Source: SZUA-186 sp041552135
GTDB lineage: Bacteria; Pseudomonadota; Gammaproteobacteria; UBA9214
NCBI GenBank assembly: GCA_041552135.1
Contig: JBFELL010000104.1
Location: 1-10,214 of the forward strand
Direction of reading: 5' to 3'
DNA length: 10,214 bases
Of this stretch, positions 1-6,892 are shown piece by piece; position 1 is the stretch's first letter; each line of letters starts with the position of its first letter. The position numbers were made by a program, and so were the translations under genes. Below the pieces are notes generated by a model. That model had not been told where the DNA came from and ran no database searches. It was given only the letters and a program-made list of their open reading frames with translations.

Positions 1-183
1 ATCCATCGCCGTCACCACATCGAACCCCTCTTTCCTCAGCAGGGTCTCCGCCGTCCTGCGAATGGTCTTGCTGTCATCGATCACCATGACCCGGAAGCTG
101 CCGGTATCGGCTTCGGGACCTTCCCTATCGGCCTCGGGCTCAATGGCATCCTCAATTCCGCCTGTTTCAGCTTGGCTATGCAT
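1..183 (-). CDS. pilG: PilG-type twitching motility response regulator (N-terminal part, runs off the left edge)
   Basis: The minus strand reads ATG at 183-181 and stays open for 61 codons to the edge. Residues about 31-61 read RVMVIDDSKTIRRTAETLLR and continue KEGFDVVTAMD, which is the start of a CheY-like receiver domain: the Asp-Asp pair (36-37) of the acidic pocket, then the DSKTIRRTAE helix typical of PilG. PilG is a CheY-like output protein of the Pil-Chp chemosensory pathway that controls type IV pilus extension. The phospho-acceptor Asp lies outside the window. Divergent gshB is the same neighbour as in Pseudomonas, which supports PilG over another receiver. The first 28 residues form an acidic stretch rich in Glu and Asp, longer than the short N-terminus I remember for P. 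aeruginosa PilG. Only a weak GAG precedes the start, so the exact start is less certain than the gene. Confidence 0.85.
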   Translation of the reverse strand, partial: MHSQAETGGIEDAIEPEADREGPEADTGSFRVMVIDDSKTIRRTAETLLRKEGFDVVTAMD

Positions 184-386
184 AGTCTCTATCTATCTGT
201 TTATGTTGGTTATTCAACAGCCGACCCGGTGAATGTCCGGAGCTGGCCCCGTTACGGCCTGCCGGTAGACGCGCGCGACAGACGATTTACCTTAATATTG
301 CTGTTTGACTACAGCGATTTATCGTCCAGCCGCCGGTAAACTTTACGCATTCATGTCACGCCGGCGCGTACCAGGGAGCCAGAAAA
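184..386. promoter_or_regulatory. Divergent intergenic region between pilG and gshB
   Basis: These 203 bases separate two divergent genes, so both promoters should lie here. No textbook sigma-70 promoter stands out. For gshB a weak candidate is TTGCTG (298-303) with TATCGT (320-325), 16 bases apart. An AT-rich TAATAT lies at 293-298 and a TTGACT at 305-310, but neither has a well-spaced partner. GGGAG (374-378), 8 bases before the gshB ATG at 387, is a good ribosome binding site and fixes that start. I see no hairpin typical of a riboswitch or attenuator. Confidence 0.4.
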
Positions 387-1343
387 ATGACAGTCAAACT
401 CGGTGTGGTAATGGATCCGATCGAGTCCATCAAATTTCACAAGGACAGCACGCTGGCGATGCTGCTCGCCGCACAGGCAAGAGGCTGGCAGCTTCACTAC
501 ATGCAACAGGCCGACCTGTTCCTGCAGGACAGCAGCTGCCAGGCGGAAATGAGCCGGCTCCAGGTAAGGGCCGACCCGGATGACTGGTTCACCCGCGGGG
601 ACCGGGAGATCCTGCCACTCGACAGCCTGGATGTGGTGCTGATGCGCAAGGACCCGCCGGTCGATATGGAATACATGTACACCACCTTCCTGCTGGAACG
701 TACCGAGGCCGGCGGCGTGCTGGTTGTCAACCGGCCGGAGGCACTGCGCAACGCCAGCGAGAAGCTCTACACCGCATGGTTCAGCCAGTGCTGCGCGCCC
801 ACCACGGTCAGCCGGCAAATTCCCCGGCTCAAGGCCTTCCTCGCCGAACACCGGGACATGGTGGTGAAACCGCTCAACGGCATGGGCGGCGCCTCGGTCT
901 TCCGGGTGCGTCATGATGACCCGAACCGCAATGTCATCCTGGAGACGATCACGGACAACGGCCGCCAGTCGGCCATGGCGCAGCGTTACATCCCGGAGAT
1001 CGACGCCGGTGACAAGCGCATCCTGATGATCGAGGGCGAGCCGTTCCCCTACGCCCTTGCACGCATACCGGCCGCCGGGGAGTCACGCGGCAATCTGGCA
1101 GCCGGTGGCACCGGCAAGGGCATGGAGCTCAGCGAGCGCGACCACTGGATCTGCGAACAGGTCGGCCCGACGCTGCGCGAACAGGGCATCATCTTCGCAG
1201 GACTGGATGTCATCGGTGATTACCTGACCGAGATCAATGTGACCTCGCCGACCTGTATCCGCGAGCTGGAGCGGCAATACAACGCCGATATTGCCGGCCA
1301 GCTGATGGCTGCCGTTGCCATGCGGCTCGAACGCCACCGCTGA
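387..1343 (+). CDS. gshB: Glutathione synthetase
   Basis: 318 residues, the normal length for proteobacterial GshB. It catalyses the ATP-dependent ligation of glycine to gamma-glutamylcysteine, the second step of glutathione synthesis in the cytoplasm. The N-terminal domain begins KLGVVMDPIESI and continues FHKDSTLAM (18-26). The segment LMRKDPPVDMEYMYTT (85-100) is characteristic of the family. The ATP-grasp part contains VVKPLNGMGGASVFR (159-173), RYIPEIDAGDKRIL (200-213), a glycine-rich loop around NLAAGGTGKG (236-245) and the C-terminal INVTSPTCIREL (283-294). These are the expected nucleotide, Mg and substrate segments and none looks damaged. The ATG at 387 has a GGGAG ribosome binding site. 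The stop codon shares one base with the apbE start (TGATG), so the two genes are probably translationally coupled. Position opposite pilG matches Pseudomonas. Confidence 0.97.
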   Translation: MTVKLGVVMDPIESIKFHKDSTLAMLLAAQARGWQLHYMQQADLFLQDSSCQAEMSRLQVRADPDDWFTRGDREILPLDSLDVVLMRKDPPVDMEYMYTTFLLERTEAGGVLVVNRPEALRNASEKLYTAWFSQCCAPTTVSRQIPRLKAFLAEHRDMVVKPLNGMGGASVFRVRHDDPNRNVILETITDNGRQSAMAQRYIPEIDAGDKRILMIEGEPFPYALARIPAAGESRGNLAAGGTGKGMELSERDHWICEQVGPTLREQGIIFAGLDVIGDYLTEINVTSPTCIRELERQYNADIAGQLMAAVAMRLERHR

Positions 1344-2383
1344 TGCTGCGCGGCATCGTTCTCGCCCTGCTGGTCACATGCCTGCTGTCAGGCTGCGACC
1401 GGCCTCACGATACGGTGTTCCGCGACCGCTTCTATGCGCTGGGCACGCTCATCGACCTCAGCCTCTACGGCGCGAACCCGGAACAGCAGGCGCAGGCCAG
1501 CGAGGCGCTGGTACTGGCATTCAATGCCATGCATACCGACTGGCACGCCTGGGAAGCCGGCAGTCTGGCGCAAACCAACACGCAACTGGCAGAGGGCAGA
1601 CCGTTCAGGCCCGGTGCAGACATCCTGCCCTTGCTGCAGAGCGCCAACCGCCTGTCACTGCAGAGCGGCGGGCTGTTCAACCCGACCATCGGCAAGCTGG
1701 TTGACCTGTGGGGCTTCCACGCCGACGAGATCAGCGCGCTGACACCTCCCGACCCGGCAGCGATACAGGCGCTGCTTGCCCGGGCGCCGTCCGCCGCCGA
1801 CGTCGTGCTGGAGAACGGCCAGCTTGTGAGCCGCAACCCGACAGTGCAGTATGACCTTGGCGCCTTTGCCAAGGGCTACGCCATCGACCGCGGCATCGAA
1901 CTGCTGCAATCCCTGGGGATAGCGCATGCCATCATCAATGCCGGCGGCGACCTGCGCGCCATTGGCAGGCACGGTGACCGGCCATGGCGTATCGGCATCC
2001 GTCACCCGCGCCAGGCCGGCGTCCTGGCCTCGGTCGAACTCTCGGAGGATGAAAGTATCTTCACCTCGGGTGACTACGAGCGTTACTTCGAGGCCTCGGG
2101 CCGGCGCTATCACCATATCATCGACCCGCGTACCGGCTACCCGGCCGGACAAACGGTCTCGGTGACCGTCATGCACCGCGAGGCCGCGACCGCCGATGCC
2201 GCTGCAACCGCCCTGTTTGTCGCCGGACCCGACGACTGGACAGCGCTGGCGCGCCGGATGGGCATACGCTATGTCATGCTGATCGACCGCGATGGCGTTG
2301 TACACATGAACCCGGCCATGCAGTCACGCGTGCGGTTCGAGACCGGTACCCCGACAATCAGGCTGAGCAAGCCTTTGACATGA
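1343..2383 (+). CDS. apbE: FAD:protein FMN transferase, ApbE-family lipoprotein
   Basis: 346 residues. ApbE enzymes act outside the cytoplasmic membrane and attach FMN from FAD covalently to Thr or Ser of target proteins such as NqrB/C, RnfD/G and FMN-binding domains. The N-terminus is a lipoprotein signal with lipobox LLSGC (14-18). Cys18 is followed by Asp19, the inner-membrane retention signal of the Lol system, so the mature enzyme should sit on the periplasmic face of the inner membrane. Family motifs are in order: ALGTLIDLSLYG (32-43), SGGLFNPTIGKLVDLWGF (108-125), YDLGAFAKGYAID (170-182), INAGGDLRAIG (198-208), TSGDYERYFE (241-250), HIIDPRTGYPAG (258-269) and TADAAATALFVAG (283-295). 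All look intact. No ApbE target protein is recognisable in the window, so the substrate must be encoded elsewhere or be unconventional. Starts on the gshB stop and overlaps the next gene by ATGA (2380-2383). Confidence 0.95.
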   Translation: MLRGIVLALLVTCLLSGCDRPHDTVFRDRFYALGTLIDLSLYGANPEQQAQASEALVLAFNAMHTDWHAWEAGSLAQTNTQLAEGRPFRPGADILPLLQSANRLSLQSGGLFNPTIGKLVDLWGFHADEISALTPPDPAAIQALLARAPSAADVVLENGQLVSRNPTVQYDLGAFAKGYAIDRGIELLQSLGIAHAIINAGGDLRAIGRHGDRPWRIGIRHPRQAGVLASVELSEDESIFTSGDYERYFEASGRRYHHIIDPRTGYPAGQTVSVTVMHREAATADAAATALFVAGPDDWTALARRMGIRYVMLIDRDGVVHMNPAMQSRVRFETGTPTIRLSKPLT

Positions 2384-2739
2384 CACGCGCGGACTGGCTG
2401 CTGATCGTGGTCGTGGCGGCTTGCCTGCCGCTGCTGTATGCGCGTTTCTGGCTACCCGCGGGCCCGGCAAGCTGGCTTGAACTGCAGGCCGGCGATGCCC
2501 CGGCACAGGTCATCACCCTGTCACCTGACAGGCAGCTGGATATCACCGGCCCGCTGGGGGAGAGCCGGATTGAAATCAGCGGCGGCAAGGCACGCTTTCT
2601 CAGCTCACCCTGCAGGAGCAAGGTCTGCATCCACACCGGCTGGCTCGAGCACACCGGCGAAGTGGCGGCCTGTCTGCCGAACCGGATCAGTATTCAGCTG
2701 CTCGGCAGGCACCCGAGGTACGATGCCATGAATTTCTAG
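2380..2739 (+). CDS. Membrane-anchored NusG domain II protein
   Basis: 119 residues. A hydrophobic segment at about 4-24 should anchor the protein, leaving a small extracytoplasmic beta domain. Residues 66-107 match the NusG domain II pattern: a G-K/A-R-F-x-S strand, then SPCRSKVCIHTGWLEHTGEV and CLPNRISIQL. Cys78, Cys83 and Cys98 are at the conserved positions of this family (C-x4-C, then CLPN). Despite the name these stand-alone domains are not transcription factors. They are usually found beside ApbE, FMN-binding or Gx-type membrane proteins, as here, and the cysteines suggest metal or disulfide chemistry. The exact function is unknown. Translationally coupled to apbE by an ATGA overlap. 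No clear terminator follows. Confidence 0.85.
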   Translation: MTRADWLLIVVVAACLPLLYARFWLPAGPASWLELQAGDAPAQVITLSPDRQLDITGPLGESRIEISGGKARFLSSPCRSKVCIHTGWLEHTGEVAACLPNRISIQLLGRHPRYDAMNF

Positions 2740-2960
2740 ACGCGGTACGCTTAACGGGGCAGACCGCGCCATACAAGGGCGGGCAGCGCCGGCCCGTTCA
2801 TGGCAACGCGCTTCCCCCCTGACTCCGGCACGACAGCTGCACCGCCGGCGAAGAAATATTCACCGGTTTATCCACACGCGCGCTGACCTTGGTAAAGTAT
2901 AGGGCCGATTCATGCCCAGCGTCCCTGCAGCCATTGCCGGGACGGCCCACCGGACCGCCC
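2740..2960. promoter_or_regulatory. Spacer upstream of the Gx/tonB gene pair, with a DnaA-box 9-mer
   Basis: 221 bases without a credible gene. The left part is GC-rich and contains a weak CGGGC/GCCCG stem near 2783-2800 without a T-run, so it is not a clear terminator. The right part is more AT-rich: AAATATT near 2854, TTATCCACA at 2868-2876 and TAAAGTATAGG at 2893-2903, the last a plausible -10 region for the genes downstream. I could not find a -35 at normal spacing. The change in base composition suggests a promoter for the Gx and tonB genes just before 2961. Confidence 0.35.
2868..2876 (+). promoter_or_regulatory. Perfect DnaA-box 9-mer (TTATCCACA)
   Basis: The 9-mer TTATCCACA equals the high-affinity form of the E. 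coli DnaA box (TTATNCACA). It lies 85 bases before the Gx-family ATG and just upstream of a possible -10 region. It is single; a nearby TATTCACC (2857-2864) is only a partial match. One box is not an origin of replication. It may be chance or a DnaA-responsive promoter element. Confidence 0.3.
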
Positions 2961-3473
2961 ATGCTGATCCAGACAACCGTCGAAGACCACCGCATTGCCT
3001 GGCTGGCGGCGCTGGCGATCACCATCCACATCATGGAAAGCGCGATTCCCGCGCCGTTACCTGGCCTGAAGCCGGGCCTGTCCAACGTCATCACCATCAT
3101 CGTCCTGCTGCAGTTCGGCTGGGCGGCGGCAGCCTGGGTCAGCCTGTTGCGGGTACTGTGCGGCAGCCTGCTGCTGGGCACGTTCCTGACACCCACATTT
3201 GTCCTCAGTCTCGGTGGCGCACTCAGCAGTATCGGCATACTGTGGTTCGCCATTCGCCTGCCCGGCCGGGGTTTCGGGCCGGTCGGTTTCAGCATCCTCG
3301 CCGCACTCTCGCACATGGCCGGACAGTTCACCCTCGCCTGGCTGCTGTTTATCCCGCACCCGGCACTGTGGCGCCTGTTTCCGGTATTGCTGACTGCAGC
3401 ACTGCTGTTTGGCATTGTCAGCGGTATAATTGCCGGCGCCGTTGCCACCGGTCGCACCATATGCAGAACCTAG
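2961..3473 (+). CDS. Gx transporter family integral membrane protein (heptaprenyl diphosphate synthase component I superfamily)
   Basis: 170 residues, very hydrophobic, with four to six predicted membrane segments (about 13-28, 41-58, 60-76, 78-98, 109-132, 139-164). The hallmark is HIMESAIPAPLPGLKPGLSN (23-42), followed by SLLRVLCGSLLLGTFLTPTF (61-80) and LSLGGALSS (82-90). This signature belongs to the Gx transporter family, once annotated as component I of heptaprenyl diphosphate synthase. Resemblance to ECF-type substrate-binding membrane proteins suggests a transport or membrane-scaffold role, but no substrate is established as far as I know. I chose ATG 2961 because the family begins near here; the frame stays open to a TTG at 2889, but those extra residues look non-homologous. 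The 3' end overlaps the tonB start by 13 bases. It follows apbE and the NusG-II gene, a recurrent partnership. Confidence 0.85.
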   Translation: MLIQTTVEDHRIAWLAALAITIHIMESAIPAPLPGLKPGLSNVITIIVLLQFGWAAAAWVSLLRVLCGSLLLGTFLTPTFVLSLGGALSSIGILWFAIRLPGRGFGPVGFSILAALSHMAGQFTLAWLLFIPHPALWRLFPVLLTAALLFGIVSGIIAGAVATGRTICRT

Positions 3474-4321
3474 ATCCCGAATTGCCCGACACCAGCCCGG
3501 TCACCAGCACCGACAGGCTGGCACTGACGCTGTTCTTCGCCGTGGTGCTGCACGCCATGATCATCCTCGGCATTACTTTCGGCACCAGCGACCCGGAAAA
3601 ACCGCCGACCGACCTGCCGACACTGGATATCACCATCGCGACCCGCGACACGCCACCGCCGGATGAGGCGGAATACCTCGCCCAGACCAGCCAGGATGGC
3701 GGTGGCAACGTTGCCGAAAAGGTGCGGCCACAGCAGGCGCTGCCGGAGCTGGCCCCCCCGGTGCAGCCACAGCAGCAGCCGGCGCCAACACCCAGCCAGG
3801 TCATCACCACGACACAGGCCCCGCGCGAGGTCCGCCAGGAAGACATGACCCGGCCGGAAACCGACACGAAAGACATCACGGCCACCGAGCTGATCGAGCG
3901 CAGTATGGAGATGGTCAACCTCAGTGAACAGCTGAACGAGTCAATGCAGGCCTATGCCAAACGTCCGCGACAGGTCTTCGTGTCGGCACGCACCCGTGAA
4001 TTCAAGTATGCGAACTACATGAGTGAGTGGGTGCGCAAGGTCGAGCGTGTCGGCAACCTGAATTACCCGGATGCCGCCCGGCGCGAGGGGGTAAGCGGCA
4101 AGCTGCTGCTCGACGTGGCACTCAATCCGGATGGCACGGTGCGGAACGTCACCGTGCTGCGGCCCTCCGGGCACAAACTGCTCGACGAGGCGGCCATCCG
4201 CATTGTCAACCTGGCCGGACCCTATGCACCGTTCCCCCCGGAGATAGCCAGGAACGCCGACGTCCTGCACATCACGCGCACCTGGGAATTCTCCACCACC
4301 AACCGCATGCAAAGCCACTAG
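3461..4321 (+). CDS. tonB3: TonB-family energy transducer (TonB3-like)
   Basis: 286 residues in the order expected for TonB: a short cytoplasmic N-terminus, one membrane anchor (about 19-40), a periplasmic linker rich in Pro, Gln and Thr (about 43-135), a helical region (about 138-165) and a C-terminal TonB domain (about 185-278). The C-domain contains NLNYPDAARREGVSGKLLLD (199-218), a YP-x-x-A-R-x-x-x-x-x-G motif, then a LNPDGTVRNVTVLRPSGHKL strand pair and LDEAAIRIVNLAGPYAPFPP. TonB transmits proton-motive force from ExbB-ExbD to the outer membrane. The anchor keeps a His (His31) but has Ala27 where classical TonB has Ser four residues earlier. In P. aeruginosa the tonB3 gene lies between gshB and algH and has been linked to twitching motility; the place here, between pilG and pilU, is alike. 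The tonB3 symbol rests on synteny. No exbB or exbD is present. Confidence 0.85.
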   Translation: MQNLDPELPDTSPVTSTDRLALTLFFAVVLHAMIILGITFGTSDPEKPPTDLPTLDITIATRDTPPPDEAEYLAQTSQDGGGNVAEKVRPQQALPELAPPVQPQQQPAPTPSQVITTTQAPREVRQEDMTRPETDTKDITATELIERSMEMVNLSEQLNESMQAYAKRPRQVFVSARTREFKYANYMSEWVRKVERVGNLNYPDAARREGVSGKLLLDVALNPDGTVRNVTVLRPSGHKLLDEAAIRIVNLAGPYAPFPPEIARNADVLHITRTWEFSTTNRMQSH

Positions 4322-4407
4322 CGGGCTGCCCTGCATGCCACGGCCAGCCCGCCGTGGTCCGGCCGGAAGACTTGATACAGGCACCCCCGGTGCCCGATAC
4401 TACACAC

Positions 4408-4971
4408 ATGGGTCAGGTTCAATCTCTCAGCAACCACTTCCTTATTGCCATGCCGGCGCTGTCCGACCCGAATTTCCACCACACGACCACACTCATCTGC
4501 GAGCACAACGAGGAAGGCGCACTCGGCCTGGTCATCAACCGGCCGACAGAACTGTCACTCGGTGACATACTCGAGCACATGGAAATCGGGATCACGCGCG
4601 AGGGTATCAGCAGCCAGCCGGTGTTCATGGGCGGCCCGGTGCAAAATGACCGCGGGTTCGTGCTGCACGAACCCGTCGGCGACTGGGAGGCCACGCTTCG
4701 GATCAGCGAACGGACCGGTATCACCTCCTCGCGCGACATCCTGGAGGCCATCGCCCGCGGCGAGGGCCCGGAGAAGTCGTTCATCACGCTGGGCTACGCC
4801 GGCTGGGGGGCGGGTCAGCTCGAGGAAGAACTGGCCGCCAACGCCTGGCTGAGCGGCCCGGCAGACACCGCCATCGTGTTCGAGACACCCTACGATCAGC
4901 GCTGGGAGGCCGCCGCGGCCCTGATCGGCGTCGATCTCAGGCTGATCTCCGGCGAGACGGGGCATGCATGA
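4408..4971 (+). CDS. yqgE: YqgE/AlgH family protein
   Basis: 187 residues, the family's usual size. Function is not settled; the name AlgH comes from a reported effect on alginate production in Pseudomonas. The family fold is a compact cytoplasmic alpha/beta domain (DUF179). Visible signatures: LSNHFLIAMPALSDPNF near the N-terminus, ICEHNEEGALGLVINRP (about 30-46), FMGGPVQNDRGFVLHEP (about 73-89), TSSRDILEAIARGEGPEKS (about 108-126), LGYAGWGAGQLEEELAANAW (about 130-149) and RWEAAAALIGVDL (about 164-176). ATG 4408 is chosen because the homologous region begins four to eight residues later and the frame upstream shows nothing of the family. No strong ribosome binding site is visible before it. 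It begins the yqgE-ruvX-pyr block and overlaps ruvX by ATGA (4968-4971). The yqgE-ruvX pair is conserved across gammaproteobacteria. Confidence 0.93.
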   Translation: MGQVQSLSNHFLIAMPALSDPNFHHTTTLICEHNEEGALGLVINRPTELSLGDILEHMEIGITREGISSQPVFMGGPVQNDRGFVLHEPVGDWEATLRISERTGITSSRDILEAIARGEGPEKSFITLGYAGWGAGQLEEELAANAWLSGPADTAIVFETPYDQRWEAAAALIGVDLRLISGETGHA

Positions 4972-5414
4972 TCGCGGCACAGGCAGACATTCACCGCCGG
5001 GCGACAAACCGGTCACCCGTCTTGCAGACACTGCTGGGATTTGACTTCGGCCGGCAGCGGATCGGCGTCGCCACGGGACAGACCATCACCGGCACCGCCA
5101 CGGCGCTGACCACAATCCCATCCCGTGACGGGCGGCCCGACTGGGACAGCATTGGCGATCTGATCCGGAACTGGCGACCCGACGCGCTGGTGGTCGGCCT
5201 GCCGCTGCATGCCGATGGCAGCGACTCCGATGTCACCACTGCCGCACGGCGTTTCATCCGGCAGCTGGAGGGCCGCTACCGTTTGCCGGTATACGCCATG
5301 GATGAACGCCTGAGTTCGCACACCGCGGCCGGCTTGCATGACACGCAACGCAGCGGTGTTGATGCCGCCGCCGCGCGCATTATCCTGCAGGACTGGCTGG
5401 ACAGGCGGGCATGA
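4968..5414 (+). CDS. ruvX: Holliday junction resolvase-like / pre-16S rRNA processing nuclease RuvX (YqgF)
   Basis: 148 residues with an RNase H-like fold. E. coli YqgF takes part in maturing the 5' end of 16S rRNA, and the family was named for similarity to RuvC resolvases. Motifs in order: LLGFDFGRQRIGVA (22-35) with the first catalytic Asp, ALVVGLPLHADGSDSD (about 73-88), YAMDERLSSHTA (about 108-119) with the Asp-Glu pair, and GVDAAAARIILQDWL (about 130-144) with the last acidic residue. All key acidic positions are present. The N-terminus has about 20 residues before the core, slightly long, but the ATG overlaps the yqgE stop in the ATGA form used at other junctions here. It overlaps pyrR in the same way (5411-5414). 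Confidence 0.93.
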   Translation: MIAAQADIHRRATNRSPVLQTLLGFDFGRQRIGVATGQTITGTATALTTIPSRDGRPDWDSIGDLIRNWRPDALVVGLPLHADGSDSDVTTAARRFIRQLEGRYRLPVYAMDERLSSHTAAGLHDTQRSGVDAAAARIILQDWLDRRA

Positions 5415-5917
5415 ACGAAATCGATGACGTCAGCGCGCTGATCGAGACGATGGCCGTGGAGCTGGAGAGCCTCATGGCCGACAGCGGACGTCACCGGCCC
5501 GCCATGGTCGGCATCCACACCGGCGGCGTCTGGGTAGCGGAGCGCCTGCACCGGCGGCTCGGACTCGGGGACCCGCTGGGCAGCCTGGACATCTCGTTTT
5601 ACCGTGATGATTTCACCCGTATCGGCATGAACCCCGTGGTGCAACCGTCGCAGCTGCCTTTCAGCATTGATGACCGCCACCTCATCCTCGTCGACGATGT
5701 TCTGCATACCGGCCGCACCATCCGCGCCGCGATGAACGAGCTGTTCGATTACGGGCGGCCGGCATCGATCGTACTGGCGACCCTGGTCGAACGTGACGGC
5801 CGCGAGCTGCCCATCCAGGCCAATGTCGTCGGCCGGCACGTGCAGCTGGATCCGGACCAGCACATCAAGCTGTCCGGCCCTGAACCTCTGAAACTGGAAA
5901 TCCGGCAGAGCGGATGA
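5411..5917 (+). CDS. pyrR: Bifunctional pyr operon regulator / uracil phosphoribosyltransferase PyrR
   Basis: 168 residues of the type I phosphoribosyltransferase fold. The PRPP-binding loop is ILVDDVLHTGRTIRAAM (92-108), with the Asp-Asp pair and Thr-Gly-Arg-Thr. Other PyrR signatures are GIHTGGVWVAERL (34-46), LGSLDISFYRDDFTRIG (56-72), ALNELFDYGRP-like MNELFDYGRPASI (108-120) and ELPIQANVVGRHV (132-144). In Bacillus PyrR binds pyr mRNA with UMP and controls attenuation and has weak UPRTase activity; in Pseudomonas it lies in the pyrR-pyrB-pyrC' operon and is thought to act as a regulator. No attenuator leader can precede it here because its ATG overlaps the ruvX stop. It overlaps pyrB by ATGA (5914-5917). 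Confidence 0.95.
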   Translation: MNEIDDVSALIETMAVELESLMADSGRHRPAMVGIHTGGVWVAERLHRRLGLGDPLGSLDISFYRDDFTRIGMNPVVQPSQLPFSIDDRHLILVDDVLHTGRTIRAAMNELFDYGRPASIVLATLVERDGRELPIQANVVGRHVQLDPDQHIKLSGPEPLKLEIRQSG

Positions 5918-6891
5918 AACACGGCAGCCTGCAACTCGACCGCCAGGGCCGGCTGCGCCACTTCCTGAGCATACAGGGACTGAATCGCCAGTTGCTGAAC
6001 GACATCCTGGACACGGCGGAATCCTTTGCCGGCGTGGCCGAGCAGTCGGTGAAGAAAGTGCCACTGCTGCGCGGCAAGACCATCGTCAACCTGTTCTTCG
6101 AGGCCAGCACCCGCACCCGCACCACCTTCGAGCTGGCGGCCAAGCGCCTGTCCGCCGATGTGCTGAATATCAACATCACCCAGTCCAGCACGGTCAAGGG
6201 CGAGACACTGCTGGACACACTGCGAAACCTCGAGGCCATGCACGTCGACATGTTCGTGGTCCGCCACGCCGACAGCGGCGCGGCCCATTTCATCGCCAGC
6301 AACGTGGCGCCGCATGTCAGCGTCGTCAATGCCGGCGACGGCCGGCATGCCCACCCGACCCAGGCCATGCTCGACATGTTCACCATCCGCCGCGCCAAGG
6401 GCCCGGACTTCGGCCGCCTGCGGGTTGCCATCGTCGGCGACATCATGCATTCGCGCGTGGCACGCTCGCAGATCCACGCACTCAACGTACTGAACACCGG
6501 CGAAGTCCGGGTCGTGGCACCGAAAACCCTCGTACCCGCCTATGCCGGGGCACTCGGCGTACATATCTACCACGACCTGCGCGCCGGTGTCACCGATGCC
6601 GATGTCGTCATCATGCTGCGGCTGCAACGCGAGCGCATGCAGGGCGCCCTGCTGCCCAGCGAACACGAATACTACGAGCTGTTCGGCGTCACCGAGGAAA
6701 AACTCACCCACGCGAGGCCCGATGTGACCATCATGCACCCCGGACCCATCAACCGCGGCGTGGAAATGGACTCCGATGTCGCCGACGGACCGCGCTCGGT
6801 GATCCTCGAGCAGGTCACCCACGGCATCGCCGTGCGCATGGCCGTCATGTCGATGGCCATGCGCAAGAAAGACGAGACGGGCGAGCACTGA
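5914..6891 (+). CDS. pyrB: Aspartate carbamoyltransferase catalytic chain (class A type)
   Basis: 325 residues. It makes carbamoyl aspartate from carbamoyl phosphate and aspartate, the committed step of pyrimidine synthesis. The carbamoyl phosphate loop is FEASTRTRTTFELAAKRL (62-79), followed by SSTVKGET (91-98) with the mobile Ser and Lys loop. HPTQAMLDMF (147-156), VGDIMHSRVARS (174-185), MLRLQRERM (234-242) and MHPGPINRGVEM (274-285) supply the remaining active-site segments. The N-terminus is about 10-15 residues longer than in E. coli PyrB, as in the Pseudomonas enzyme that assembles with PyrC'. No pyrI regulatory chain follows, which agrees with the class A arrangement (six PyrB and six PyrC'). 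The following gene begins one base after the stop codon. Confidence 0.97.
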   Translation: MKHGSLQLDRQGRLRHFLSIQGLNRQLLNDILDTAESFAGVAEQSVKKVPLLRGKTIVNLFFEASTRTRTTFELAAKRLSADVLNINITQSSTVKGETLLDTLRNLEAMHVDMFVVRHADSGAAHFIASNVAPHVSVVNAGDGRHAHPTQAMLDMFTIRRAKGPDFGRLRVAIVGDIMHSRVARSQIHALNVLNTGEVRVVAPKTLVPAYAGALGVHIYHDLRAGVTDADVVIMLRLQRERMQGALLPSEHEYYELFGVTEEKLTHARPDVTIMHPGPINRGVEMDSDVADGPRSVILEQVTHGIAVRMAVMSMAMRKKDETGEH

Positions 6892-6892
6892 C

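Noticed and set aside
2889..2960. TTG start extending the Gx protein by 24 residues
   Set aside because: The extra residues have no hydrophobic or family character and include part of the likely promoter; ATG 2961 gives the usual length.
2912..3460. Long in-frame open stretch upstream of the tonB ATG
   Set aside because: It overlaps the Gx membrane gene in another frame, its composition is rich in Arg, His and Pro as in a GC-rich shadow, and the TonB architecture starts properly at 3461.
2798..3460. Long open frame on the minus strand opposite the Gx gene
   Set aside because: It is antisense to a clear membrane protein, lacks recognisable domains, and reflects stop-poor GC-rich DNA.
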